Positions 26,897-36,406 of a stretch of 64,000 nucleotides of DNA are shown here, one piece after another (position 1 is the first letter of the stretch; every line of letters starts with the position of its first letter). This DNA is from Methylococcales bacterium. GTDB lineage: Bacteria; Pseudomonadota; Gammaproteobacteria; Methylococcales; Methylomonadaceae. Location of the stretch: contig JAQTUW010000005.1 of NCBI GenBank assembly GCA_028707085.1, forward strand, positions 53,665 to 117,664, given 5' to 3'. The position numbers were made by a program, and so were the translations under genes. The notes beneath the pieces are model-generated. The model ran no database searches and was not told the DNA's origin. It worked only from the letters and a program-made list of their open reading frames with translations.

Positions 26897-26916
26897 ACGC
26901 CCGGCTTGCCGGGCGT
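26897..26916 (+). terminator. Hairpin just after rpsB
   Basis: Perfect stem ACGCCCGG / CCGGGCGT with a four-base loop, 10 bases after the rpsB stop, not followed by a T-run. It probably stabilises the rpsB mRNA end or assists the terminator at 26960. Confidence 0.5.
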
Positions 26917-26959
26917 CATCAAGCCGCCATCAAATTCGGCTTGTATATATCCGTCTTTT

Positions 26960-26987
26960 AAACGCCTCCTTAGTGAGGCGTTTTTTT
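26960..26987 (+). terminator. Rho-independent terminator/attenuator between rpsB and tsf
   Basis: Stem AAACGCCTC / GAGGCGTTT, a six-base loop and a run of seven T. Partial read-through would set a lower tsf level relative to rpsB, as in E. coli. Confidence 0.85.
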
Positions 26988-27012
26988 AGTCAATCTACTT
27001 GAGGAAAATGCA

Positions 27013-27891
27013 ATGAATATTAGTGCCGCTATGGTGAAGGAATTGCGCGAGCGTACCGGCTCGGGCATGATGGAATGCAAAAAGGCGCTGGTGGAAGCTG
27101 TCGGCGACATGGAGCTGGCTATTGAAAATATGCGTAAAGCCGGCCTGGCCAAAGCCGACAAAAAATCCGGACGCATTGCCGCGGAAGGCATTATCAGCGT
27201 AAAAGTCTCCGACGACGCCAAAACCGTCGTCATGGCTGATGTCAACTGCGAAACCGATTTCGTCGCCAAAGGCGAAGATTTCACCAACTTCGTCAACGAC
27301 ATCACCACCGCCCTGCTGACCCATGAAGTCGATAGCGACGAACAGTTGCAGGCCATGCCGCTGGCCGGCGGCGCGAGCGTCGAGGAAACTCGCCGGACGC
27401 TGATCGCCAAACTGGGCGAAAACATTACCGTCAGACGCTTCATCAAATATACTACCGCCACCGGCGGCGAAGCCTGCTATTTGCACGGCAGCAAAATTGG
27501 CGTTATCGTAGAATTAGGCCAGAACGACAGCGTACTGGGCAAGGACATCGCCATGCATATTGCGGCTTCCAAACCGGATTATGTCTCGGCGGATCAGGTT
27601 TCCGCCGAAGTGATCGCCAAAGAAAAGGAAATTTTCTCCGCTCAAGCGCTGGAAAGCGGCAAACCGGCGGCTATCGTTGAAAAAATGATAGATGGCCGCA
27701 TCGCCAAGTTTTTGGCGGAAGTCACCTTGCTGGGCCAGCCATTCATCAAGGATGACGCGGTCACCGTCGGCAAACTGCTCACTTCGAAAGGCAATTCTGT
27801 CCTACGTTTCGCCCGCTTTGAAGTGGGTGAAGGCATCGAGAAAAAGGAAGAAAACTTTGCCGAAGAAGTCATGGCGCAGATAAGAGGCTGA
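27013..27891 (+). CDS. tsf: Elongation factor Ts
   Basis: Guanine-nucleotide exchange factor for EF-Tu (292 aa). N-terminal UBA-like region with LRERTGSGMMECKKALVE, then the core with VNCETDFVAK and, in the second subdomain, IAMHIAA. The ATG at 27013 is preceded by TTGAGGA. It lies between the rpsB attenuator and a second terminator. Confidence 0.99.
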   Translation: MNISAAMVKELRERTGSGMMECKKALVEAVGDMELAIENMRKAGLAKADKKSGRIAAEGIISVKVSDDAKTVVMADVNCETDFVAKGEDFTNFVNDITTALLTHEVDSDEQLQAMPLAGGASVEETRRTLIAKLGENITVRRFIKYTTATGGEACYLHGSKIGVIVELGQNDSVLGKDIAMHIAASKPDYVSADQVSAEVIAKEKEIFSAQALESGKPAAIVEKMIDGRIAKFLAEVTLLGQPFIKDDAVTVGKLLTSKGNSVLRFARFEVGEGIEKKEENFAEEVMAQIRG

Positions 27892-27902
27892 TTAGCAATT
27901 GA

Positions 27903-27927
27903 AAACCCGGTTAAAACCGGGTTTTTT
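27903..27927 (+). terminator. Rho-independent terminator after tsf
   Basis: Stem AAACCCGGTT / AACCGGGTTT with a two-base loop, followed by further T. It separates rpsB-tsf from pyrH. Confidence 0.85.
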
Positions 27928-27973
27928 CTATTCCGGCACGGCTGCCTGAACCCCTATTTACAACGGATATATA

Positions 27974-28696
27974 ATGATGAGTCACACAATTTGTAAAAGA
28001 ATTTTACTTAAATTGAGCGGCGAAGCACTGATGAGCGAACGCGGCGGCAGTATAGACCCTGACATCGTTCAGCGCTTGGCGCATGAAGTTAAAGATTTAT
28101 GCGATGCAGGCATTCAGGTAGGACTGGTTATTGGCGGCGGCAATATCCTGCGGGGCGCGGAAAAGGCATCGAATGGGCTGAACCGCGTCACTGGCGACCA
28201 AATGGGCATGTTGGCCACAGTCATCAACGCCCTGGCCATGCAGGATGCGCTGGAATATCTGGGACAGCAGGTGCGGGTCATGACCGCGCTGAAAATCAAC
28301 CAGGTCTGCGAGGATTATATACGCCGCCGGGCTGTCAGGCATCTGGAAAAAGGCAGGGTCACCATTTTTGCCGCCGGCACTGGCAATCCGTTTTTTACCA
28401 CCGATACGGCGGCAAGCCTTCGCGCCATTGAAATTGACGCCGAATTGATGATAAAAGCCACTAAAGTCAAAGGTGTTTATTCCGCCGACCCCAATAAAAC
28501 GCCGGATGCTGTATTTTATCCCCGTCTGACCTATGACGAGGCCATAGACCAGCGCCTGAATGTCATGGATACCACCGCCCTGGTATTGTGCCGGGATAAT
28601 AACCTGCCCATGCGCGTCATGAATATTTTTGAGCCGGGAGCGGTCATGCGCCTGATGCGCGGTGAAGATATCGGCTCCCTTATCGAGAGAAACTAG
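27974..28696 (+). CDS. pyrH: UMP kinase
   Basis: Hexameric amino-acid-kinase-fold enzyme that phosphorylates UMP to UDP (240 aa). Motifs seen: LKLSGEALM near the N-terminus, [26 protein letters not shown] and [13 protein letters not shown]. The family length and start match. frr follows one base after its stop. Confidence 0.98.
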   Translation: MMSHTICKRILLKLSGEALMSERGGSIDPDIVQRLAHEVKDLCDAGIQVGLVIGGGNILRGAEKASNGLNRVTGDQMGMLATVINALAMQDALEYLGQQVRVMTALKINQVCEDYIRRRAVRHLEKGRVTIFAAGTGNPFFTTDTAASLRAIEIDAELMIKATKVKGVYSADPNKTPDAVFYPRLTYDEAIDQRLNVMDTTALVLCRDNNLPMRVMNIFEPGAVMRLMRGEDIGSLIERN

Positions 28697-28697
28697 A

Positions 28698-29255
28698 ATG
28701 ATTACAGATATTCAACAAGACGCTTCATCCCGGATGGTCAAAAGCATTGAAGCATTGCAAAAAGCCTTTACCAAAATCCGCACCGGTCGGGCGCATCCCA
28801 GCCTGCTGGATCAGATCAACGTCAGCTATTACGGTTCCGAATCCCCTTTGTCGCAAGTCGCCAATGTTTCGGTGGAAGATGCCAGAACCCTGAAAGTCAC
28901 CCCTTGGGAAAAAGGCATGGTACAGGCCATTGAAAAAGCCATCCTTTCTTCGGGGCTGGGCCTGAATCCCGCGACGCAGGGCACGGTGATACGCATCCCC
29001 CTGCCGGCGCTGACCGAAGAACGCCGCCGCGATCTGGTCAAGGTCGTCAAAAATGAAGCCGAACAGGGCCGGGTCGCCATCCGGAATATTCGCCGCGACG
29101 CCAATGCCGCCATCAAGGATGCATTGAAAGAAAAACAGATTTCCGAAGATGACGCACGTCAGGCTGAAGAAAAAATTCAAAAATTGACAGATCAATACAT
29201 CAAAGAAGTTGAAAAGCATCTTGAAGAAAAAGAAGCTGATCTGTTGTCGATGTAA
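28698..29255 (+). CDS. frr: Ribosome recycling factor
   Basis: Releases ribosomes from mRNA after termination together with EF-G. The 185 aa length equals E. coli RRF. Family blocks: the start [33 protein letters not shown], and a C-terminal long helix with [20 protein letters not shown]. The ATG at 28698 was chosen over an in-frame start inside pyrH. Confidence 0.98.
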   Translation: MITDIQQDASSRMVKSIEALQKAFTKIRTGRAHPSLLDQINVSYYGSESPLSQVANVSVEDARTLKVTPWEKGMVQAIEKAILSSGLGLNPATQGTVIRIPLPALTEERRRDLVKVVKNEAEQGRVAIRNIRRDANAAIKDALKEKQISEDDARQAEEKIQKLTDQYIKEVEKHLEEKEADLLSM

Positions 29256-29263
29256 TTGAGAGA

Positions 29264-30025
29264 ATGATGCCCTCAGTGCCAGATAATAAAATAGTACCAC
29301 CCGGCGGCAATCCCAGACATATCGCCATCATTTTGGACGGCAACGGCCGCTGGGCGCGAAAACGCATGATGCCGCGCATCATGGGACACCATGCCGGCGT
29401 CAGGGCCGTCAGAAAAATTGTCGAATATTGCGCCAAGCAAAATATTGAAGTGCTGTCGCTATTTGCTTTCAGCAGCGAAAACTGGCGGCGGCCCAGCGAA
29501 GAAGTCAGCCTGCTGATGGATTTATTCCTATCCACCTTGCAATCCGAAGTTGAAAAACTTGACAAAAACAATATCCGCCTGAGAATTATTGGCGACAAAA
29601 ATGCTTTTTCCGATAAATTACAGGATAAAATCCGTGTCGCGGAAGCCCAAACCAGGGATAACACCGGTTTGACGCTGGTGATTGCCGCCAATTACGGAGG
29701 ACGCTGGGATATTACCCAGGCGACAAGGAAAATTTCCGCAGCCGTCGGCCGCGGTGAAATTCAGGAACACGCCATCACCGAACAACTGATCAACGACCAT
29801 CTGGTGACGGCCAACTTGCCTGAGCCGGATCTGCTGATCCGTTCCGGCGGCGAAGAACGGATCAGCAATTTTCTGTTATGGCAACTGGCTTACACGGAGT
29901 TTTATTTTACCGATGACTTATGGCCCGACTTTGACCAGAAACTGCTTGAAAAAGCCATTAACAGCTTCAAAAGCAGGCAAAGGCGCTTTGGACATACCGG
30001 TGAACAGATGATGGAAAAAAATTGA
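29264..30025 (+). CDS. uppS: Undecaprenyl diphosphate synthase
   Basis: Cis-prenyltransferase that makes the C55 lipid carrier for peptidoglycan and other polymers (253 aa). The signature HIAIILDGNGRWARKRM and the following MGHHAGVRAVR are present, with SFSSENWRR later and DLLIRSGGEERISNFLLWQ near the C-terminus. It is 8 bases after frr. The core order frr-uppS-cdsA-dxr-rseP differs slightly from E. coli, where dxr precedes uppS. Confidence 0.98.
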   Translation: MMPSVPDNKIVPPGGNPRHIAIILDGNGRWARKRMMPRIMGHHAGVRAVRKIVEYCAKQNIEVLSLFAFSSENWRRPSEEVSLLMDLFLSTLQSEVEKLDKNNIRLRIIGDKNAFSDKLQDKIRVAEAQTRDNTGLTLVIAANYGGRWDITQATRKISAAVGRGEIQEHAITEQLINDHLVTANLPEPDLLIRSGGEERISNFLLWQLAYTEFYFTDDLWPDFDQKLLEKAINSFKSRQRRFGHTGEQMMEKN

Positions 30026-30178
30026 ACGTTCATTTTTCGTTTGGGCGGCGGACAGGCAAAGACCTTTCAGTCAGGATACCGGCCTCAAACCTCGAATTGA
30101 ACACCCGGGCACCCGGAAGGCTTTAGTGATCAAGCCGCACCGGTACTTTACATAACCATAATAATTAGAAATCTGAAT

Positions 30179-31084
30179 ATGTTAGTACAACGCATTTTAA
30201 CGGCACTGGTATTGGCTTCCGCCGTGATTCTGGCAATCTTCGAATTGCCCGCCACCTATTTCTCGCTGTTTATCGCCATGATCACCCTGGGCGGCGCCTG
30301 GGAATGGCTGGCGCTAACCAATGTCGAAAAGGTCTCGAAACGTATCGTGTTTCTGATTGCCCTGATTTTACCAATGCTGGGGGTCAGTTACTGGACGGTT
30401 TTTCTGGAACTGGCGAGCGAAGCACTGGAATGGCCGGAAATCAAGGACTATTCCGACGCCCTGGAATGGCTGGTGATTGCACCGGTACTGTTCTGGCTGC
30501 TAACCATGATTTTAATCCGCCAGGCTTCGCCACAATTGCTGCAAATGGATTTCGGGCCACGCTTCAAATCGTTTACAGGCTGGCTGGTATTGTTCTCGGC
30601 CTGGATGTTTCTTTCCAAACTGCGAGCCTATTATGGTTCCGGCATGGTTTTCTATTTTTTTGCACTGATCTGGATTGCCGACATCAGCGCCTATTTCACC
30701 GGCAAAAAATGGGGCAAGGACAAACTGGCTCCGGAAATCAGCCCGGGCAAAACCGTACAAGGCATGTACGGTGCGCTGATTTCCGCGCTGATATGCGCCG
30801 TCGCCTTGCGCCTGTATTACGGCTTGTCGCCCATGGAAAGTGAAGGCTCGGAACTGGCCGTCCTGATGTCGATGGACATGGTATTATTGTCAGTGCTGAC
30901 GGTTCTGATCTCAATTTATGGCGACCTGTTTTTTAGCCTGGTAAAAAGAAAAAAAGGCGTCAAGGATAGCGGCGCCATCCTGCCCGGCCATGGCGGAATA
31001 CTGGACAGAGTGGATAGCGTAATCGCCGCGGCGCCGTTTTTCTATGCCGGTATCGTATTAATCGGACGGAGTGTTTTTGCATGA
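30179..31084 (+). CDS. cdsA: Phosphatidate cytidylyltransferase
   Basis: Integral membrane enzyme that makes CDP-diacylglycerol from phosphatidate and CTP (301 aa). It has seven to eight hydrophobic segments and the family signature near the C-terminus, with [19 protein letters not shown] followed by PFFY. The stop overlaps the dxr ATG by four bases, so translation is coupled. Confidence 0.96.
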   Translation: MLVQRILTALVLASAVILAIFELPATYFSLFIAMITLGGAWEWLALTNVEKVSKRIVFLIALILPMLGVSYWTVFLELASEALEWPEIKDYSDALEWLVIAPVLFWLLTMILIRQASPQLLQMDFGPRFKSFTGWLVLFSAWMFLSKLRAYYGSGMVFYFFALIWIADISAYFTGKKWGKDKLAPEISPGKTVQGMYGALISALICAVALRLYYGLSPMESEGSELAVLMSMDMVLLSVLTVLISIYGDLFFSLVKRKKGVKDSGAILPGHGGILDRVDSVIAAAPFFYAGIVLIGRSVFA

Positions 31085-32265
31085 AAGGTATCTGTATTCT
31101 GGGCGCAACCGGTTCGATAGGCGTCAGCACATTGGATGTGGTCGCAAGACACCCCGATCTGTACAAGGTTGTCGCACTGACCGCGAATGGCAATATCGAC
31201 GTATTGTTTCAGCAATGTCTCGTCCATCATCCCGAATATGCGGTAGTCGCCTCAGAACACCGGGCGGATGAATTCCGGCAGCGGATCGCCGCATCGACTG
31301 TTGCCGACATCAAGGTATTAAGCGGTTCCGAAGCCCTGCAACAGGTGGCGACACTGGACACTGTCGATTCGGTCATGGCCGCCATTGTCGGCGCCGCCGG
31401 TCTTTTACCGACGCTGGCCGCAGCAAAGGCAGGTAAAACCATCCTGCTTGCCAACAAGGAAGCCCTGGTCATGTCGGGTCAGATTTTCCTGAAGGCGGTC
31501 AAGGATTCCGGCGCGGTATTGCTGCCCATAGACAGCGAACACAACGCGATTTTTCAGTGCATGCCGGCAGGCTACGCCACCGGGCAGCAGGCCAGGCAGG
31601 CCAGACGCATTCTATTGACCGCCTCCGGCGGCCCGTTCAGAAGAACGCCGGTGGAAGAACTGATCAACGTGACCCCGGAACAGGCCATCGCCCATCCGAA
31701 ATGGGACATGGGCAGGAAAATTTCAGTGGATTCCGCGACCATGATGAACAAAGGCCTGGAACTGATTGAAGCCTGTTTATTATTCAATATGCAACCGGAC
31801 GATATTCAGGTGGTCATTCACCCGCAAAGCATTATCCATTCCATGGTGGACTATGTAGACGGTTCCGTACTGGCGCAGATGGGCAACCCCGACATGCGCA
31901 CCCCGATCGCTTACGCCATGGCCTGGCCTGAACGTTTCGACTCCGGCGTCGCGCCGCTCAATATTTTTGAAGTCGGGCGCATGGATTTTGAACAGCCCGA
32001 CCTGCAGCGTTTTCCCTGCCTGAAACTGGCCTACCAGGCCATTAAAAGCGGCGGCGTCATGCCGACGATTCTGAATGCCGCCAATGAAGTTGCCGTTGAA
32101 GCCTTCCTGGCCGAACAAATACGTTTTACCGACATAGCCAAAATTATAGAACAGAGTATGGCGCAATTCAGCGCCGAACAGGCCGATACCCTGGAAGCCG
32201 TTCTGCAGGCGGATCAACAAGCCAGAGACATTGCAAAAACCGTCATCACCCATCTTGCCGTCTAA
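31081..32265 (+). CDS. dxr: 1-deoxy-D-xylulose 5-phosphate reductoisomerase
   Basis: Second enzyme of the methylerythritol phosphate isoprenoid pathway, supplying precursors for the adjacent uppS product (394 aa). NADPH-binding motif [16 protein letters not shown] at the N-terminus, metal and substrate motifs [12 protein letters not shown] and [17 protein letters not shown] in the centre. Its stop overlaps the rseP start by one base (TAATG). Confidence 0.98.
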   Translation: MKGICILGATGSIGVSTLDVVARHPDLYKVVALTANGNIDVLFQQCLVHHPEYAVVASEHRADEFRQRIAASTVADIKVLSGSEALQQVATLDTVDSVMAAIVGAAGLLPTLAAAKAGKTILLANKEALVMSGQIFLKAVKDSGAVLLPIDSEHNAIFQCMPAGYATGQQARQARRILLTASGGPFRRTPVEELINVTPEQAIAHPKWDMGRKISVDSATMMNKGLELIEACLLFNMQPDDIQVVIHPQSIIHSMVDYVDGSVLAQMGNPDMRTPIAYAMAWPERFDSGVAPLNIFEVGRMDFEQPDLQRFPCLKLAYQAIKSGGVMPTILNAANEVAVEAFLAEQIRFTDIAKIIEQSMAQFSAEQADTLEAVLQADQQARDIAKTVITHLAV

Positions 32266-33629
32266 TGGAAACCTTGCACGCCCTGTTTTATTTCGTTATC
32301 GCAATCGCCGTTCTGGTGACCTTCCATGAATTCGGTCATTTTTGGGTCGCGCGTATAGCCGGGGTCAAGGTTCTGCGTTTTTCAATCGGCTTCGGCAAAA
32401 GCCTGTGGGCCTGGCGCAAAACGTCCGATAGCACCGAATACGTCATTGCCGCCATTCCGCTGGGCGGCTATGTCAAAATGGTGGATGAACGCGAGGGCCC
32501 GGTGACCAGCGCAGATCTGCCTTTTGCCTTTAACAGACAATCCCTGGCAGTCAAAACCGCCATCGTTGCCGCCGGGCCGCTTTCCAATCTGCTGCTGGCC
32601 ATATTCCTGTTCTGGGTGGTGCCGGTTATCGGCGAAGACGGCATCAAACCCATTATCGGCCCTGTTGAAGCCGGCACGCTAGCGGCGAAGGCGGGGTTTC
32701 AGGACAGGGATGAAATCGTCAGCATCAATCAAAAGCCGACGCCGACCTGGATGGTAGCGCTGGATGAACTGTTTTCCCAAGCTCTGGCCGGTAATCAGGA
32801 TCTCAGTATCGAGGTGGATACCGCCGATCATGTCCGGCAAACCCGGCAACTCATGATCAGCGCAGCCGATCTTCAAAACCCCGAACAACTGCATAAGGAT
32901 TTGGGACTCAAGCCCTGGATGCCCGTCATCAAACCGGTGATCGGCAAACTGATCGATCAGGGGGCGGCCCAGCAGGCCGGACTGGAGGTCGGCGACAGGA
33001 TCATCAGCGCGGATGGCGTTGTGATCAAGGATTGGCAGCAATGGGTGGAGTATGTTCAGGCCAGGCCCGACATTGCAATTAAACTGCTGATAGAACGTCA
33101 GGATGTGCAAATGCAGTTATCCATTACCCCCAGCAAGGTGGAAGCGGATGGCAAAACGGTGGGCAAAATAGGCGCAGGTGTCGATATTCCAAAAGATTTG
33201 CTGGACAGTTTGCGGGTCACCTACTCGCTGTCCCCCTGGGCCGCCATCCCCGTCGCCTTTGAGAAAACCGGCTTTTATTGCCTCAGCACTCTGGAAATGA
33301 TAGGTAAAATGTTCGTCGGCAGCGCATCCGTCGAAAACCTGAGCGGCCCCATCAGTATCGCCCAATATGCCGGACAATCCGCCGAGATGGGCCTGACCGC
33401 CTTTTTAAAATTTCTGGGTCTGATTAGCGTCAGTCTTGGGGTGCTGAATCTGCTGCCCATACCGGTACTGGATGGCGGGCATTTGTTATTTTTCGGAATC
33501 GAAGCCATTAAAGGCAGCCCTGTCTCTGAAAAAACGCAAGTTTTTTTCCAGCAGGTCGGGATGTTCATCCTGCTCTCGCTAATGAGTCTGGCCATATTTC
33601 TGGACATTGGCAAACTATTTCAACACTAG
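32265..33629 (+). CDS. rseP: RIP zinc metalloprotease RseP
   Basis: Site-2 intramembrane protease that cleaves the anti-sigma factor RseA in the envelope stress response (454 aa). Zinc motif HEFGH in the first helix, two PDZ domains in the periplasmic part (about 125-285), and the second catalytic motif LNLLPIPVLDGG in a C-terminal helix. In most gammaproteobacteria bamA follows; here it does not. Confidence 0.98.
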   Translation: METLHALFYFVIAIAVLVTFHEFGHFWVARIAGVKVLRFSIGFGKSLWAWRKTSDSTEYVIAAIPLGGYVKMVDEREGPVTSADLPFAFNRQSLAVKTAIVAAGPLSNLLLAIFLFWVVPVIGEDGIKPIIGPVEAGTLAAKAGFQDRDEIVSINQKPTPTWMVALDELFSQALAGNQDLSIEVDTADHVRQTRQLMISAADLQNPEQLHKDLGLKPWMPVIKPVIGKLIDQGAAQQAGLEVGDRIISADGVVIKDWQQWVEYVQARPDIAIKLLIERQDVQMQLSITPSKVEADGKTVGKIGAGVDIPKDLLDSLRVTYSLSPWAAIPVAFEKTGFYCLSTLEMIGKMFVGSASVENLSGPISIAQYAGQSAEMGLTAFLKFLGLISVSLGVLNLLPIPVLDGGHLLFFGIEAIKGSPVSEKTQVFFQQVGMFILLSLMSLAIFLDIGKLFQH

Positions 33630-33693
33630 CCAGTGAACGAAATCATGCAATCCAAGTCCACTTGTCCGTATTAATAATTCACCCTTAAAATTT

Positions 33694-34416
33694 ATGAAAA
33701 AAATCAATCTAATTCTGATACTGCTGCTCGGTGCGGTTGTTAATGCCAGTGTATCGGCCGATGAAGCGGCAATTAAAAAGACATTGGGCGGCTTTATGCC
33801 GCAAGAAAAAATAGATCAGATTAAACCTTCCGAAATTAAAGGCTTATACGAAGCCAGAATAGGCGCCAACATTTTCTATGTCTCGGAAGACGGCAAATAT
33901 GTATTGCAAGGTCAATTATATGATACCGAAGCCAAGAAAAACCTGACCGAAACCAAACTGGCCGAAGTCCGTAAATCCGCTCTGGATAATCTGGGTACCG
34001 GCAAAATGATCGTTTTCAAACCGCAAACCAGCAAGTATACGGTATCGGTCTTTACCGACATAGACTGCGGCTACTGCCGGAAACTGCATTCGGAAATGGA
34101 TCAGTATCTGGCGGAAGGCATTACAGTGCGTTATCTGTTTTTCCCCAGAGCCGGCAAAGGTTCGGACTCTTATAACAAAGCCATTTCCGTCTGGTGCGCG
34201 ACAGACCGCAACAAAGCGCTGACAGCCGCCAAAAAGAATGAAGGCCTGGAAATCAAAACCTGCGAAAATCCGATTGATGAACAAATGCAACTGGGTGAAG
34301 ATTTTGGCATGAGCGGCACACCGATGATAGTGACCGAAAAAGGCAATATTTTGCCCGGTTATGTGCCTGCCGGAAAACTGGCCAGCATCCTGGCCAAAGA
34401 AAACAACACGCCCTAA
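33694..34416 (+). CDS. dsbC: Thiol:disulfide interchange protein DsbC
   Basis: Periplasmic dimeric disulfide isomerase (240 aa). Signal peptide 1-22 (ending SVSAD), a small N-terminal dimerisation domain (to about 85), then a thioredoxin fold with FTDIDCGYCRKLH (active-site CGYC near 125) and a cis-proline region SGTPMIV. Its reductant DsbD is encoded at 6.6-8.8 kb. Its position after rseP, in place of bamA, is unusual. Confidence 0.93.
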   Translation: MKKINLILILLLGAVVNASVSADEAAIKKTLGGFMPQEKIDQIKPSEIKGLYEARIGANIFYVSEDGKYVLQGQLYDTEAKKNLTETKLAEVRKSALDNLGTGKMIVFKPQTSKYTVSVFTDIDCGYCRKLHSEMDQYLAEGITVRYLFFPRAGKGSDSYNKAISVWCATDRNKALTAAKKNEGLEIKTCENPIDEQMQLGEDFGMSGTPMIVTEKGNILPGYVPAGKLASILAKENNTP

Positions 34417-34447
34417 GCCCGGTTTTTCCTTGCCAGGATAACCGATT

Positions 34448-34918
34448 TTGGAACTATGCCTGCACGACCCCGCAGAAACCGAAGCTTTCGGCGCCGCCTT
34501 ATGGCGGGCGCTGCCCGAAAAATGCCTGGTCTTTCTATACGGTGAGTTGGGGACAGGCAAAACCACGCTGCTGCGCGGTCTGTTGCGCGCAGCAGGCCAT
34601 AAGCAGGCAGTCAGAAGCCCCACCTATAGTCTGGTAGAAGAGTACGAACTGAATGGCCGACGCATTTTCCATTTCGATCTGTATCGATTACAGGATTCTG
34701 CCGAACTGGAATGGATGGGCATGGCCGATTATCTGGCCCAGCCAGCCCTGTGCTGCATAGAGTGGCCGCAAATGGGCAGCGGTTATTTGCCGGAAGCCGA
34801 TCTTGAAATCCATATGGCCCATCAAAACGATAGCCGTATGATTAAAATCAGGGCATTAGCGCCCAGGCTGAAGAACACATTAAAACTAAGCTGGAAAAAC
34901 AGAGACATACTGCTATAA
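34448..34918 (+). CDS. tsaE: tRNA threonylcarbamoyladenosine biosynthesis ATPase TsaE
   Basis: ATPase that supports TsaB-TsaD in making t6A37 in tRNAs reading ANN codons (156 aa). P-loop GELGTGKTTLLRGLL near residues 33-47, then SPTYSLVEEYE and FHFDLYRL, and a later CIEWPQ. It starts at TTG 34448, preceded by an AGGAT box; no ATG exists before the P-loop. The tsaE-amidase order is conserved in gammaproteobacteria. Confidence 0.96.
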   Translation: MELCLHDPAETEAFGAALWRALPEKCLVFLYGELGTGKTTLLRGLLRAAGHKQAVRSPTYSLVEEYELNGRRIFHFDLYRLQDSAELEWMGMADYLAQPALCCIEWPQMGSGYLPEADLEIHMAHQNDSRMIKIRALAPRLKNTLKLSWKNRDILL

Positions 34919-34954
34919 TTTAAGCAACATTATCATCTGATGCCAGAGTGGTTT

Positions 34955-36277
34955 ATGCAGCTTATCCATAGATTTTTCCTGATGCTGGTTTTGCTGCCGG
35001 CTACCTGGGCCGCTCATGCCGATCCTGGGCAGATTACAGCCATCAGCTTTTCAAGCCAGCCGACTGCCCGCATCGGCTTTGATCTGGCCGGCCAGACGCA
35101 TCAGCGTTTTTTCACCTTATCCAATCCCAGCCGTCTGGTTATCGATTTTCTGGATATGCCGAATCTGCCGACGATCACCCAGCCGCCTGCCGACCACCCA
35201 TTGTTCACCAATCTGCGCTGCGCAATTCGAAACGGCAAAAACCTGCGAGTGGTGCTGGAACTAAAAGCCGATGCCGAGGCAAAATCCAGCATCAGCAAAC
35301 AGGCTAATGGCAGCCAACTGGTATTCGATCTGATCCCGAAAGATAACCAGAACGCCGCCCGGACTCCAGCCACTACGCCGCCGCCCGCCGCCAGCATCGA
35401 CAACCAGCAAAACACCGCCCAACCTGCGCCCCGGCCTGTCAAGATCAAATCAGCCAAAAGCAAGGCCCGCGACATCATAGTCGCCATTGACGCCGGCCAT
35501 GGCGGCAAGGATACCGGCGCACAGGGCCTAAACGGTACGCTGGAAAAGGATGTGGTTTTCGCTATCGCCCGGCATCTGGAAAATCTGGTCAATAACCAGC
35601 CCGGCATGCGGGCTGTGATGATACGCAACGGCGATTATTTTGTGCATTTAAACGAGCGGGTCAGAATCGCTCAGGCCGCCAAAGCGGATTTATTTATTTC
35701 CATTCATGCCGACGCCTTTAACGACCCCAGCGCACATGGCGCTTCGGTGTATACATTGGCCAAAAAAGGCGCGTCCAGCCAGGCGGCCCGCTGGCTTGCC
35801 GAGAGTGAAAACGCCGTCGATGCATCGAACAACGAAATGGATGACACTCTGAGTTCGGTATTGCACGATTTGACCCGGACTGCCGCCAAGGAGGCCAGTC
35901 AGAATATCGGCAACAAGGTATTGAAAAGCGTCAAGACAGTGGGCCATCTGCATCGAAGCTCTGTGCAAAAAGCCGGTTTTGTGGTTTTAAAATCAGCGGA
36001 AATGCCATCAATTCTGGTTGAAACGGCTTTTATTTCCAACCCTGACGAAGAACGCCGCCTCACCAGCAACGCCTATCAGGAAAAAATGGCCTCCGCGGTA
36101 TTCGGCGGCATCATGGCGCATTTCAGACAATACGCCCCTGCCGATACCCTGCTGGCACGGCGCTCAAAATCCGCCAAGGCCACCAGTTTGTCGGCGTCGG
36201 AAAATCAGGAGCCGAGCGCCCGAAATCATTTGCCGATTGAAGCTGTTCCACCAACCGTTCCGCGTTTAAAAAGCTGA
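34955..36277 (+). CDS. amiB: N-acetylmuramoyl-L-alanine amidase with AMIN domain
   Basis: Periplasmic zinc amidase that cuts septal peptidoglycan during daughter-cell separation (440 aa). Signal peptide (first 22 residues), AMIN domain (about 25-120, with RLVIDFLDMP), a Pro/Ala-rich linker, then the Amidase_3 domain with VAIDAGHGGKDTGAQG, HLNERVRIA and SILVETAFISN. No LysM module is seen at the C-terminus, unlike E. coli AmiB. An ATG 15 bases upstream is an alternative start; 34955 has the better box (AGAGTGG). Confidence 0.92.
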   Translation: MQLIHRFFLMLVLLPATWAAHADPGQITAISFSSQPTARIGFDLAGQTHQRFFTLSNPSRLVIDFLDMPNLPTITQPPADHPLFTNLRCAIRNGKNLRVVLELKADAEAKSSISKQANGSQLVFDLIPKDNQNAARTPATTPPPAASIDNQQNTAQPAPRPVKIKSAKSKARDIIVAIDAGHGGKDTGAQGLNGTLEKDVVFAIARHLENLVNNQPGMRAVMIRNGDYFVHLNERVRIAQAAKADLFISIHADAFNDPSAHGASVYTLAKKGASSQAARWLAESENAVDASNNEMDDTLSSVLHDLTRTAAKEASQNIGNKVLKSVKTVGHLHRSSVQKAGFVVLKSAEMPSILVETAFISNPDEERRLTSNAYQEKMASAVFGGIMAHFRQYAPADTLLARRSKSAKATSLSASENQEPSARNHLPIEAVPPTVPRLKS

Positions 36278-36377
36278 ATCATCCAGCCCGTTTCCCGGCA
36301 AAGAATCGAAGCGGCGCGATGACTGCGGTTTTAAGACCACGGCGTGCGGCCAACATCCGTTGTTCCTACCCATGTAT

Positions 36378-36406
36378 CCTAGGAGCCTGTCCGGGAAGCT
36401 CCTAGG
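36378..36406. repeat. Compact palindromic copy of the MITE-like end
   Basis: Perfect 9-bp arms CCTAGGAGC / GCTCCTAGG around CTGTCCGGGAA. The sequence CTAGGAGCCTGTCCG matches the ends of the 5815-5981 element. It overlaps the stop codon of the GGDEF regulator (36402-36404) and may serve as its transcription terminator. Confidence 0.65.
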
